From: Craterostigma plantagineum
Lineage: Eukaryota; Streptophyta; Magnoliopsida; Lamiales; Linderniaceae
NCBI GenBank assembly: GCA_027422505.1
Contig: JAPQWV010000001.1
Location: forward strand, 5,456,001 to 5,520,000
Length of the DNA stretch: 64,000 bases
Direction: 5' to 3'
Shown: positions 49,393 to 60,898 of the stretch, piece by piece
Layout: the number at the start of each line of letters is the position of its first letter
Position numbering within the stretch: position 1 is the stretch's first letter
Made by a program: the position numbers and the translations under genes
Notes under the pieces: generated by a model
What the model saw: only the letters and a program-made list of their open reading frames with translations
Told to the model about the DNA's origin: nothing
The model's database searches: none

Positions 49393-50838
49393 ATGACGGG
49401 TATGTGCTGTAGGGTTAACAGCGGCGGCGAAACGGAGGCTACCACGCCGGTCGAGCCCAGTTCGAAGTCGGCGAGGAGGAGGAGGATGGAGATTCACCGA
49501 TTCAACTTCGCGCCGACCGATTCGACGGTTGCGCCGCCGATCGGCGCCGGCATAACCAAGCGGCGGAAGATGGAGTCTTACGCTGCGCCTCCTCCGAAGC
49601 TGAGCGACGACGGCGAGGTTTTGAAGGAGAGCCACCAAAGGGCTATGGTTAGTAGCGAAGACGAATTAGTGTGTCGTGAAACGGCGTCGCCGGAGCCTGT
49701 AGGTTTGGAATCAGCCTCGGCGGAGTCGGCGGCTGTATGTCCGAAGTTCGGCGTTACCTCCGTTTGTGGGAGGAGAAGGGACATGGAAGACGCTGTGTCG
49801 ATCCATCCTTCGTTTTGTTGTGGGTTTCACTTCTTCGGAGTTTACGATGGCCATGGCTGCTCTCATGTAAGAACGTCGGAGATCTATCTCGTCTGATGAC
49901 GTCACTGTGTTCCTTTTTGGTAATGAGCTTCGATTCTTATCTTTTAGGTCGCCGCCCGATGCAAAGAGAGGATGCACCAAATCGTCCGCCACGAATTCGA
50001 AAAGCACTGTCGTCGTGAATCGTCGCCGTGGGAAGGCACCATGGCGGAAAGCTTCGCCAGAATGGATCACGAAGTCGTCGTCTTGACCACCGCCAACGTC
50101 GGCGTCGACGGCGCTTCGAGGTCCACCTCGGCCTGCCGCTGCGAGCTTCGGACTCCGCAGTGCGACGCCGTGGGGTCCACCGCGGTGGTCGCCGTCTTGA
50201 CGCCGGACAAGATCGTCGTATCTAACTGCGGCGACTCCAGGGCCGTCCTCAGCCGCAACGGTGTCGCCGTTCCCCTCTCCCAAGATCATAAGGTGGGAAA
50301 ATATAACTTTCACCGTCCTACGATCATTTCGGTTAGATCCGAAATCTTATGGGTTTTTTATGGGTTGTAGCCGGATCGACCCGATGAGTTGACCCGGATA
50401 CAAGAAGCGGGCGGGCGGGTCATATACTGGGATACGCCGAGAGTTCTCGGATTCTTAGCCATGTCGAGGGCAATCGGTAATCAATCTATTACCATATCCG
50501 ACCCGATACGGGAATCGTAATGATTCGATCTGTCTATTCCAGGCGACAACTATCTGAAGCCGTACGTAATATCCGACCCGGAAGTGACGGTCACGACCCG
50601 ATCCAACGACGACGAGTGTCTGATCATCGCAAGCGACGGCCTATGGGACGTGGTGTCGAACGAGACGGCGTGTGGGGTGGCGCGTATGTGCATACAGTCA
50701 CGGTCGCCGGTGGAGACCTGCGAGAGCTCCGACGAGGCGTGCTCCGACGCGGCGATTCTTCTGACGAAGCTGGCCATGGCTCGCCACAGCGTCGACAACA
50801 TCACCGTCGTCGTGGTGGATCTGAGGAGGACGACGTAA
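49393..50838 (+). CDS. Clade A protein phosphatase 2C (PP2CA/AHG3-like), four exons
   Basis: Ser/Thr phosphatase that represses SnRK2 kinases and is inhibited by ABA-bound PYR/PYL receptors. Exons: 49393-49866, 49948-50292, 50371-50476 and 50543-50838, giving 406 residues. The protein starts [12 protein letters not shown], as PP2CA/AHG3 and HAI-type proteins start MAGICC or similar. Metal-binding motifs are intact: [11 protein letters not shown] (Asp/Glu at 130-133), VYDGHG (150-155), the GDSRAVL block, AMSRAIGDNYLKP, and [10 protein letters not shown]. The ABA-lock Trp is W293 in GGRVIYWD. An Arg-rich segment (SARRRRME) after residue 26 may aid nuclear localisation. The MTG start is preferred over a Met 17 codons upstream because of the conserved MxxxCC opening. 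Confidence 0.95.
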
Positions 50839-52640
50839 AGTGGGGTCCGCTTAATTGAATTTTCTGTATTTACTGATTGATACTACTTTTTTCTTTGTCT
50901 TAATTAAGGAAGTTAAAGGTGACGTAAGATTAAGAGAGGGTAATTAGCGATTCATCATATCGGTTAATTACTGAGGTTTGACCTTGACGACTTCTTTTGA
51001 CAATTTTTTTTTTTTTACCAACAGATTTCGTGATAATACTAGTATTGTCATAAGTCATACTTCTCATTTAATTTCTCGAGAAAAACACAAAGCAAACAAT
51101 AATGTAACTTTTAGAGTTCACGAGGAGGTTACAATGGAATAAAATATACTTAATTCTCTACTTTAAATTACTTGGTGTTGTGGCCACTTAGGTGAAAAAA
51201 GAAATACATTTTCTTGTACAGTGATTCACGGGATTAACACATTCTATGCATGTTCATTATATAAATAGAGATATATAATTAAATTAAGTTATTTTTTAAT
51301 GAAATTATAAATTTAATTTATAACTTTTATTAAATATAAGAAAATTAATTTGATATTAACAGTATGGGTAATTATTGTTGACGACGTACTAAATTAATTA
51401 AGAGATAGTTATTGTTATATTTAATAAAATAGTTACATGTTCCCGTTCCGTTCTTCGAATAAATTAATGGCCTTTATTCTATGAAGTGCAACTCAACTGA
51501 TAAATAATACAATAAAATAAATATAGTAATATTTTCCAGACAAGATATTTTTGGGACCCAGTTGAGATACGAATCCTATTTTTTCGCTTTACTTACAACA
51601 AGATTGGCACACGGCATTGTTTTACAATTGAATTGATTAATAATTTGAAAGCTCAACTTGGTGAGGGCACAGCATAATACAGTGGTCCTCATTCCTTTCA
51701 ATCACCAAGGCCCTCACCACCTCACACAGTAGAATTTGGTGGTCCTCTTGAAAGATCAAAACTGTGATGTTTCCCCATTTTCAACCTTATGTGATGATTA
51801 CTATAGAAATGAAAATAATAAATAAAATTTTAAATGCAGAAAATACATGTTTGGGAATTTTATTTTATTTTACAATCTTTGTAATCTCGACTTCAGAATT
51901 TTTGGTTTCCTATCTTCACGATTAGATAAATATATTCTTTGAATAACGATCAAGTTCATTTCCCCATTTCCCACTATTATATAACAGATAATAATATACA
52001 AAAAAGGAAAAAAAGGGCGATCCCACCCATACACCTTTATGCGGACTTTCATACAACCACCAAGTAAAAAGCAAGTCGTTTGATGCCACGTATCGAATTA
52101 AATAGTTTATTTAATGGATCAGAAAAAAGAGCATTTTGGGCTGGCACAGAAAAGAACTTGATACATGCGACAGGTGAAATGAACTTAATTATAATATTAC
52201 TTGTTAGATTGGAATTAATTTATTTTACGAAAAAACGAACATACAAGATACAACTACTATTGCCTCGCGTCACATGCTTTGGTTATATCTTTTTTTGTTT
52301 AATGCCATAATCTATAATGAAATTTTTATTTAATCAGGCTATTTCCAGCTCAAAAGCCCGAATTGAAAAGGGCCCAACATCAATTTTGAGCATTACTCAA
52401 GTATAGTACTTCTCTTCTCCGAGAAAGATATTTTGGTTGACAATGTCTTGCTATATGCTACATTGATTTTTACATGAACTCCAAGATATGATTTGAGAAT
52501 ATTGAGGTCCGAGGAGTGTTACAACAACAGTATTTATGCACACCCTATATGTGTGCAATAAAAGGTAATAGTTTTAATAAGTAATATGTTAAAAATAAAA
52601 TTTGGTAATTACTATGAGGTTATGGACGTGGCTTAATAAG
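50839..52640. other. AT-rich region downstream of the PP2C gene
   Basis: The first few hundred bases probably hold the PP2C 3' UTR. No other gene or bounded repeat recognised. Confidence 0.5.
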
Positions 52641-53050
52641 TTCTTTTTTATTTTTCTAATAGATGTAGAAAAATCTGATTTATCAATTGAAACAGGCCAA
52701 TTGACGGTCTATCCTAATCCATCACCTTTTATAAAATAGAATAGATACGTTTAAAACAAATTCAATAAACAATGGTAATTCTATTGCGCATGAAATCATA
52801 TCTCCCACAAACTATTTCCCTCTATGCTCAATCATATTCTTCGAATTTTAAATCACGTGGTTTCATAAATTTTCTTTTTATTTATTAATTCTTCTAACGC
52901 CAAATCATAAAATCATTGTTATTTCATGTAATTTATACGATAAAAATAAATAAACACATCCAAATTTCTTGTTTTATGATGATAAATTTGATATCCATAT
53001 TATATATTTTTCGATAATCATAAGAATCATTTTAATAAAGTTGGACAGAA
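52640..53050. mobile_element. Diverged relative of the PIF/Harbinger MITE at 58966
   Basis: The block AAATCATAAAATCAT.. ATTTCATGT.ATTTAT..GATAAAAATAAATAAAC and following text match 59183-59310 of the better-preserved element. Clear ends were not found. Confidence 0.5.
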
Positions 53051-53093
53051 AACGGGACATGAATTGTAGGACGTGGTTTCTAACTGATTCTAT

Positions 53094-54147
53094 TAGGGGT
53101 GGCAATGGGCGGATTCGGGGCTGGTAATGGACATACCGTCCCCGTACCAAATTCTCGTTCTTAATATCATCCCCATTAGTTCACCGTTTACGATGAATGG
53201 GTTCGAAGATGGATAATCACCGTTCGGGGATCGGGTTTCCCATATTCATGTAACTCCAATAAATTAATTTTTTTTTTTCAAAAAAACATAAACATATTAA
53301 TATGTAAAATATAATATTGGAGTATAAAAATTGATATAATATGTGATTGAAATATGCATGTATTGTGAAGAACTATTGAGAGTGAATTTTTTTTTATTCT
53401 TACTACAGTAGAAACTCTATAGATTAATACAGCTCGGACCGACCAAATTTATTAATTAAAAGAGTTATTTATTAATCGATAAATTAATATTTTATTAATT
53501 TATAGTGTATATTGCCTTTCAAACTTTCCAAACATCAAATAACCTTCAATCTCATATGTCCTCAATGAACGTCAAATTAAGGGTCAAACCTTTAATCTCC
53601 CAAGTCTATCATAATCCGTATGGTGTTAATATACATTTAAGTAATTAATAAATATATATCCGTTCATGTAATATGAGAATGTTTTTACATATGGAATTAT
53701 TAATTTATACGGGACCTATAGAAATTATCAAAAGTCTATTATCTTATAATTTTAGAGAATTATTAATTTAGTACGTTATCCCCGAGTCGGGACCGGCCAG
53801 GAATATTATATTAAAGAGTTTATTAAATTATCGAGTTTTAATTTATAGAGTTTCAACTGTATATTGAGTATAAAATGATGATCTATTAAAGTTCATGATT
53901 CAAATGAGATTTTAATATTATTTATTAATAAATCTGTTCGGGAATGGTGAATCATCATTTGACTTAAAAGGGGCCGGGTTCGAGGACGGGGATGGGTGGG
54001 AAACATGATTACCATCCCCGTCCCGTCCCACTCTTTCACCGACGGGAATCACCGTCAACCCTCCATCCCCATTTTGACCGGGGATTCCCGATCCCAATAC
54101 TCGGGTCTGGTCGGGGATGGTTCATCATGTGGATTTTGTCACTCCTA
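53094..54147. mobile_element. Non-autonomous hAT element, 1054 bp, perfect 8-bp duplication
   Basis: Left end TAGGGGTGGCAATGGGCGG; reverse complement of the right end TAGGAGTGACAAAATCC. The flank GATTCTAT is identical on both sides (53086-53093 and 54148-54155). Sub-ends are rich in GGGGAT/ATCCCC motifs. An Emigrant-type MITE (53406-53859) is inserted inside. Confidence 0.92.
53406..53859. mobile_element. Emigrant-type MITE, copy 2, nested in the hAT element
   Basis: Left end CAGTAGAAACTCTATAGATT; reverse complement of the right end CAGTTGAAACTCTATAAATT. Flanked by TA (53404-53405 and 53860-53861). About 85-90% alike to copy 1 at 44597. Confidence 0.88.
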
Positions 54148-54266
54148 GATTCTATAGGTACCCCTTTTGTTTCTATTTACCCCCTAATAAATATAATATA
54201 CCGTAAACATTAATTAGTTATTAATTCTACACATCTTAAAAAAATGGAATTTTAGTATCTAATATA

Positions 54267-54662
54267 GGGGTCTTTACACATAAATACCCATTTATATAAA
54301 AAATTCGCAAATCAGACCCCTTATGCAGGTACCTGTCTGAATAAAATTTTTGCAGATTGGTACTCGTTCCGCCGCAAGTACGTCATAGAACACATTTGGG
54401 AACCATAGGAAAACATATTGTGGTACGTAATACAGTGAGAAAATGGTACATCATCCAACACACATTAGGTACCATATAGACCGTATATAGGTACCATATG
54501 TGGGTACTATATATATGTGTGACATGGTACTTAATACACATACATACGTCAAGGCTGGAAAAATGGTACACACAATCGAACGAGTACTTATATGAAAATT
54601 TTTCTGACATGGGGTCTGACTTGCAAAAATTTTATGTAAATAGGTATTTTTCTGTATACACC
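54267..54662. mobile_element. Mutator-type MITE, second full copy
   Basis: Left end GGGGTCTTTACACATAAATACC; right end (reverse complement) GGTGTATACAGAAAAATACC. Flanks TCTAATATA and TTTAATATA (54258-54266 and 54663-54671) match at 8 of 9 positions. The length (396) nearly equals the 30279 copy (397), and both carry GGTACC-based internal repeats. Confidence 0.82.
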
Positions 54663-55033
54663 TTTAATATATGTGAAGTCAACAACAAATAAATACTTAT
54701 CAATTAAAAAAATTAATGTTAATAACTATTTAATTTATAATTTTTATAATTGTAACTATTGCATAGTTAAAACCTTCAAATTGGTAATAGATAATTATGA
54801 AGAATATATTCAATTGAAAAAGTATTTTAGTTGTTTAATTTCTTTACTAATTATATTATGATATAAATTAAAATCAATATTAATACATCACTTTGAAACA
54901 TAATTTATATGATAATAATATAAATAGAATGTTCTAGTTCCTTAAAAAATGTGGATCAAGCGGAAACAAAACTTAATATCGATAAATGTAACAACAATAA
55001 TAATTAGTTAAGAAAACGGAAATTAACCCCGAT

Positions 55034-56110
55034 AATATATTGGAAAATTTGAATCTAATAATCCCAACTATCCACGCTCTCCTATTATTAATCCCACTTA
55101 TGAATTATTTCTTAAAAAGCCCAACTATAAACTTATCTTCTCTTATTGATCCATAACCTGATGACTTGCTATAACACTAATTAATATAAATAAATACAAT
55201 AAAATAAATCAGATTAAAATATTTAGAAAAAGGTACAAAAATAAATCTAAATAATAACATTGTTCATAAAATAAAAAATATATAGAGAAAAATTCATTTG
55301 TAAATTCGACAATTAAAAATCAACCAGTAAAAATAAAAATAAGGAATTAACAAACTATTTAACAAAAATAGCAAAAAATGACCAAAAAACAATTATCATA
55401 ACAATAAATACATAAAGTACTCTCGTCATCGTATATTTTCATTTACGATTTTGTTTTCGTCGTCATAAATAAAATAAATCCATAAAGCACTCCTCTATTG
55501 ATTTTTATTTGTATTAATTTATTTTACCTTTAGGCTCAAGCTCGACGAGCAACTGTACTCAGGAACCGAGCTGGAGCTTAGCTGTTTACTATCGTGTTCG
55601 AGCTAAGAATTATGAATCTCGTCGAGCTCGAACCCCGCAAATGACATGTGAAGGTGCACAAAGTCCCTAACGCTATGGTGAGTGAGTTTTGTGGTGGCGT
55701 TACTTTATATTAATATGTTATTAAATTTTCATTTTTTTCATTTAATTCTATTTTTAATTACTATTTTTAATTTAAAGAAAATTAATGTACTATGTTTAAT
55801 AATTATTTTTTGACTTTATTTTTATCTTTTTAAGCTTTGATGTCAATTTATTTATCTTTTCATTCGTATATTGTATTTCTTTTTGTTATATATATAGGAA
55901 TATAATTATTAAATAATTTATTTTTAATGTTTTACCTGAATAACTGGTTGCAGGTAATCACTGTTCAATTTGGGAAGACTTGTAAATAGTTGGAGTTTTT
56001 TAAGAATAGATATGCCAATAGTTGGGTTTTTGAGAAATAATTCATATATGGGATTAATAGTAGGGAAATGTGGATAGGTGGGGTTATAGTTCAATTTTTC
56101 CTAATATATT
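55034..56110. mobile_element. Long-inverted-repeat element, about 1.08 kb
   Basis: The left arm (ATATTGGAAAATTTGAA, then TAATCCCA and AAGCCCAACTAT repeats) matches the reverse complement of the right arm (ATATTAGGAAAAATTGAA, TAATCCCATATATGAATTATT) over about 100 bases. The core includes a CTCGAGC-type patch (55540-55640). No coding capacity. The target duplication is unresolved; the long arms suggest a Mutator-like or foldback type. Confidence 0.65.
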
Positions 56111-56670
56111 AATAATAATAATAATATTAAGTTAATATAGCAGCTGTAGGGATTATTAATAAAAGTGGTAATACAATGAAAAAAAAATGAATATAACCTA
56201 AATACTTTGGATAACTAAATGCAATTAATATTGCTAAATTTTTTAAACATATATTATTGTTTGATTTTATTATTTAAATAGTTACTGCAAATTTCTAAGC
56301 GTTTGGGAGGTAAAAATGGGGTAAGAGAGGATTGTGAATAATAGGACCCAAATAAAAACATAGATATTCATGAGCAAACCGAATAATCTCAAACTCAATT
56401 CTGCATATACATTTCACTTGGTACTTTCGTCGACCACTTGCTAAGTTTTCCGTGAGCCATCAATTTAACACTCACAACAGTTCATTGTAAAAGAAGATAG
56501 TATTCTTAGAGAGACGATAGACAAAAGACACAATCGAACTTCTTCACCATTTCATATCCAGAAATTAAGCATCACAGCAAACATGATTTTATGCAAAAAG
56601 ATCAAAGGACACATACTCATTCACAGAAACATCACATATAGAGAATTTATTAGCAGCAGACCAACCTCGC

Positions 56671-57159
56671 TCAGCCGTCGATCTCAATGGATTTGACCTC
56701 TGGCTTCTTCGCCTCCTCCTTGGGTACAGTCACGGTGAGCACGCCGTTATCCATCGCAGCCCTGACGCCGTCCACCTTGGTGTTCTCAGGGAGCCTGAAT
56801 CGCCTCACGAACTTTCCAGAGCTCCTCTCCATTCGGTGCCACGTGTCGCTCTTCTCTTCCTTCTCCCTGCTTCGCTCGCCGCTGATCTGAAGGACGTTGC
56901 CGTCCTCGATCTCCACCTTGACCTCCTCCTTCTTCAGTCCGGGGACGTCCGCCTTGAACACGTGAGCCTCCGGCGTCTCCTTCCAATCGATTTTAGCGTT
57001 GACGATGGCGCTGGTTTCGCGAGCGGAGGACGAAGAGGGGAAATTGGCCAACGAGCTCGAGAAATTGGGGAATCCTTCGAGCGGATCCCAAACGTCTAGA
57101 GAGAAGGGATCGAACACGTTGCTCCTGCGATTGCCGAAGAAACTTGGGATCAGAGACAT
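56671..57159 (-). CDS. Class I cytosolic small heat-shock protein (HSP20 family), intronless
   Basis: ATP-independent chaperone that assembles into 12-mers and holds unfolding proteins in the cytosol during heat stress. 162 residues. The N-terminus [20 protein letters not shown] is the class I signature. The alpha-crystallin domain spans about residues 55-147, with [29 protein letters not shown] and the consensus [11 protein letters not shown]. The C-terminal I-x-I anchor is IEI in KSIEIDG. Its lack of introns is normal for the family. A TATA box and a heat-shock element lie upstream. Confidence 0.96.
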   Translation of the reverse strand: MSLIPSFFGNRRSNVFDPFSLDVWDPLEGFPNFSSSLANFPSSSSARETSAIVNAKIDWKETPEAHVFKADVPGLKKEEVKVEIEDGNVLQISGERSREKEEKSDTWHRMERSSGKFVRRFRLPENTKVDGVRAAMDNGVLTVTVPKEEAKKPEVKSIEIDG

Positions 57160-57249
57160 CTTCGATGCACTTGCTTGTTAATTATACGTAGGATTTTGCT
57201 TTTGAGATTTTCCTGCTTACACAGAGAAGAGTGGGTTTACCCAGTGTAG

Positions 57250-57288
57250 TATATATATACGTGCGGAAGCGCTTGTTCTAGAGCATTC
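57250..57288 (-). promoter_or_regulatory. sHSP promoter: TATA box and heat-shock element
   Basis: TATATATA at about 57251-57259 lies ~90 bases before the start codon. About 20 bases further upstream, TTCTAGAGCATTC (57276-57288) has alternating units TTC-nn-GAG-nn-TTC, a three-unit heat-shock element with one mismatch (GAG for GAA). An additional GAA at 57266-57268 keeps the 5-base phase. This fits HSF control. Confidence 0.78.
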
Positions 57289-57299
57289 TGGGGAGTACT

Positions 57300-58012
57300 G
57301 TTATTTTCCTTTCGATTCTTAATTTTTAATCTTTTTATCGGCGTTTTCTGGATAATGCGAGAACATCAACGAAAAATGAAGGGATTATTAATTTTCCACT
57401 TCTTCTGTTTCTCCGTACGAATAAACTCAGCCCAATAAAGTTATGAATCGAGTGGCCAAAACTCCTAATTTCGTATGGAGTCAATATTCGGGTTCCACTA
57501 GAACTATTTAATAAAAAAGTAGTATGTTTAGCACACATGTGAATTGTGTGCAATAAACTAAAATTAATTGGTGTTTAATATTTTTCATAAGTGATTAGTT
57601 TTAAATATAATTAATGCAGAAAAAATTGCATTGATTAATTGAGATACCAATTTACAGTTTTTATCTACATTTAGTGATTAAAAAGCGTATTGTGCAGTGC
57701 GTAGCGTTTTAGTTTCGATATTGCGTAGCATAGATATCACAGCGTATTGCGTGAGTATTTTGCTCATGCCACGTACACGACAAAATATATAAATATATAA
57801 CAATACATGCAAACAAACCATTATATATATTATATAAAGAAATAACAATGAACATTAATCGAATTATATCTAAGAACACCTCACGAGCTATATAAATAAA
57901 TAAATATATATATGTGCGTATGCGTGTGTATGCGTGCATGTGTGTTAAATTTTATTACTTTCAATTTTACGTAAATTTTAATTTTACATTATTTCTCAAA
58001 TAAAAATCCTTT
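57300..58012. other. Intergenic stretch without a gene
   Basis: AT-rich. It has a TATA- and GT-rich tract at 57895-57945. No gene or bounded repeat recognised. Confidence 0.5.
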
Positions 58013-58020
58013 GGCGTACT

Positions 58021-58581
58021 TAGGGATTGCAACGGGCGGGTCTGAACCGGGTCCGTCCGGACCCGGGACCCGCCCCCATTGCTTTTAGTTGGACCCGAAC
58101 CCCGCCCTGCCCCGGGTCAGAATTGGACCCGCCCCGCCCCGAACCCGGGCGAATCGGGTCTGCCCGGCCAGAGCCGTAACTCATTACTTTTTCTTTTTTT
58201 TTAAATAAAATTTTAAGTTATATATTTTTAAATAGCAAAAAATATTAATTGTACCTAGATTTTGGCTGAAAAGGAGTCGAACCCACAACCTCCAACTTAT
58301 TAAAGGAGCAAGTTAACCATTGGGCCACAAGTTTTCTTACGAACAATACTGACATGTCTATATATTTATCACATTATAAATAAAAATAATTTATATAAAT
58401 ATATATGGGGCGGGTTTCGGGTCTAAGATAGCAAGACCCGAGACCCGACCCAAACCCGGCCGGGTTGAGACTTTTAGGACCCATAACCCGTCCCGGACCC
58501 GAAAATTTTTAAAAAACCCGGTTCATTAGGGTTGGGTCATGTCGGGTCCGGATCTAGACCCGCCCCCCATTGCCATCCCTA
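58021..58581. mobile_element. Non-autonomous hAT element, 561 bp, perfect 8-bp duplication
   Basis: Left end TAGGGATTGCAACGGGCGG; reverse complement of the right end TAGGGATGGCAATGGGGGGC. The flank GGCGTACT is identical on both sides (58013-58020 and 58582-58589). Sub-ends are dense in GACCCG/CGGGTC motifs. The core carries a tRNA-derived insert (58188-58330). Confidence 0.93.
58188..58330 (-). repeat. tRNA-derived SINE-like insert with Pol III A and B boxes
   Basis: On the minus strand an A-box-like TGGCCCAATGG (58327-58317) is followed 33 bases later by a perfect B box, GGTTCGACTCC (58283-58273). An A-rich tail follows (seen as the T-run at about 58191-58202 on the plus strand). This is the head-to-tail order of a tRNA-derived SINE. 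No tRNA cloverleaf is complete, and no target duplication within the host element was found. Confidence 0.6.
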
Positions 58582-58965
58582 GGCGTACTATGTGTGGCAA
58601 AATTGAAGAATTAACCGCCACATTTGAAGCAGTTTTGAAGTTAGGATAAATATATGTTATGATTTTTTATTTTTTTATAAAAGAAGAAAAAATAAAATTA
58701 AAAAAACGTTCTTTTTATTACGCTATAACGCGTTTTACAAAAAAATTATGCTATATTACTGTACGAAGTGCGCTACACTGCACTTTTTAAAATAATGTCC
58801 ACACTACATTCTTTATAAAATAACATAGATATTCCGGTCCCACTTGAACTCTGCAATTATTTTACTCTGCATTGCCTTAAACGGATAGACATAAAGATTA
58901 ATCCCGCTGAAAGTCGGAAATTGAGTTTTTTCTCGGAACTTATGGGCCTTGATTCTGGACATCTA

Positions 58966-59481
58966 GGCCGCGTTTACTTTGGTGGATAAGGTGGGATAAA
59001 GACCAAGATATCCTATGTAATACCGTTCTTACAAATAAAGTCCATATATTAAAGCCCGCAAAAAAACATCGGCCCGGTCTTATAATCAAGCTAGCCCGCG
59101 TTAATTGATCCCATGGGCTGACCCGATACAAATAATCCAATCCTTATTATTTAAAAAGACTAAATTACCCCATATTCCACCAAATCATAAAATCATCATT
59201 ATTTCATGTGATTTATTTGATAAAAATAAATAAACAATACTAATTATTCGTTATTTAATGACGATCAAATTGATATGCATATCTTATATTTTTTAAATTC
59301 ATAAAAATAATTTTTTTTTTGTAAATTAGATATTGATGAATTAAAGGGAACTTTTGGAATTCTACAAATAGTGCTGAAATTAACTAAATTCGTATCTTGC
59401 AAAGTAAATACGTGAATAGGATAGCCGTCATGATTAATAATCCAAAGATAATTTATCCCTCACTTGAAAGTGAACGCAGCC
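58966..59481. mobile_element. PIF/Harbinger-type MITE, 516 bp
   Basis: Left end GGCCGCGTTTACTTTGG; reverse complement of the right end GGCTGCGTTCACTTTCA. Flanked by the 3-bp repeat CTA (58963-58965 and 59482-59484). Related to the diverged piece at 52640-53050. Confidence 0.75.
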
Positions 59482-60081
59482 CTAAATTACTAATTCCCAT
59501 TGTCTTCCCTCTCTCTTTCTTTTCATCATACGTCGAAAACACAGCCCAGTCCAGTCAATAATTTTCAATTCAATTGCCCTTGAATTAATTTATAATTTCT
59601 TTTTCCGAGGAGATATCGCCCTACAATTATACCCTAATTCTCACACGCCGACTAACAAATCTAAATTTCACTTCGACCACGAGTTAACCCAACCTCAAAT
59701 GGGAGTAATCTTGGCCAATATATCGCATTTCAAGTCCTCACGGACTAACGATAGTCACGATGTCAAGTCGATCTGAGTCAAACTCATATCTTACGGAACA
59801 TATTCTTCATATCAAGCCAAGCTATCTATGTTCAACTTCCATAACCTAGGACAAAGAGAAACGTTCGAAGAAAGCCTTACTCCGCTGAAAAATTGGTATG
59901 ATAACAACAAACAGTCTGCAGATAGAACATAACTAACACAGCCCAGACAAAGCAATGAACCCTCATTTCATAGCCATACACAGATCATAACGAAGCAATG
60001 ATATTACACCGGAAAAACTGATTTTTAAACTGATTTCAAAGCTCACTAACAAGATTAAAGAAGACGAGTTGCTGAAAGATA

Positions 60082-60315
60082 TCAACCAGACACCACTTTT
60101 ACGACAATGCAGAGCAAGTTTAGAAGTATAAGTGGGACCCTCAAGTACTGAGTTGCGTATATCATACCGAGGATCTGCCCCTTTATCGAATTCCTCTTCA
60201 AGCCGGAATACTCCTGGAAGCTCCAACCTCTCGGCGTCAGAAATCGATCTTCGTTCAGTATGGCCAATGCGTTTGCCAGTAGGAGACAACCTTCGAGCAG
60301 GGTCCACAGCCCCAT
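60082..60315 (-). CDS. YOS1 / IER3IP1-like secretory pathway protein
   Basis: Small two-helix membrane protein of the ER-Golgi vesicle system (yeast Yos1, animal IER3IP1), needed for ER-to-Golgi transport. 77 residues in a single coding exon. The N-terminal helix is MGLWTLLEGCLLLANALAIL, then NEDRFLTPRGWSF in the loop. The C-terminal half includes KGQILGMIYATQYLRVPLILL and ends VVKVVSG, all as in the family. The leader carries a GT-AG intron (60727-60322) with the upstream UTR exon ending at 60728. The overlapping longer frame (60307-59963) is a shadow. Confidence 0.95.
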   Translation of the reverse strand: MGLWTLLEGCLLLANALAILNEDRFLTPRGWSFQEYSGLKRNSIKGQILGMIYATQYLRVPLILLNLLCIVVKVVSG

Positions 60316-60898
60316 TTTTCCCTGTAAGAGTTTCTCAAACTGTTAGCGTTGCAGCCGATTGATGATTGTTCAGTTTCTTTGTTTTTTTTTTCTGGAATTG
60401 TAGCTGAATAATTTCACTTTTTTCGATCAATAGGCCGTGGGTGGGTGATACAATCCTCGAACCAAACATATAAGAACCTAAAAAGTTACAGGCGATTATG
60501 AACAGATCCATTAGCCTCCACAAAGAACAATTCGTCATCTGATGATATCATAGCAGAATTCACGACTTCGGATTCAGAGAAAAGCAGAATGAGATTTCTT
60601 CACTCGCCCAAAATTGGGAAAAGATCATAGTACCACGTGCAACAAGCAATCAATTCGCCGAAATTCCTAGATAATGAACTATAATAGAAATGAACGATTT
60701 AGGAAAAGAACGCAACGCATCTCTTACCTGAATCGATCAAGCCCGACCTCTGTTCTCTCGCGGTGGTGAGACTTGGGGAACGTGCCGGTGGGAAGTAAAC
60801 AGTACGAGAGCGATGACTCTTAATAGAGGGTTAAATAATCAGGATGAAATCGTCTCACACTTTTTACTCCGGCTTTTTAATTAAAATAGGGTTACTTA

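Noticed and set aside
49711..50313. 200-codon minus-strand frame across the PP2C gene
   Set aside because: Antisense shadow of conserved, GC-rich PP2C exons.
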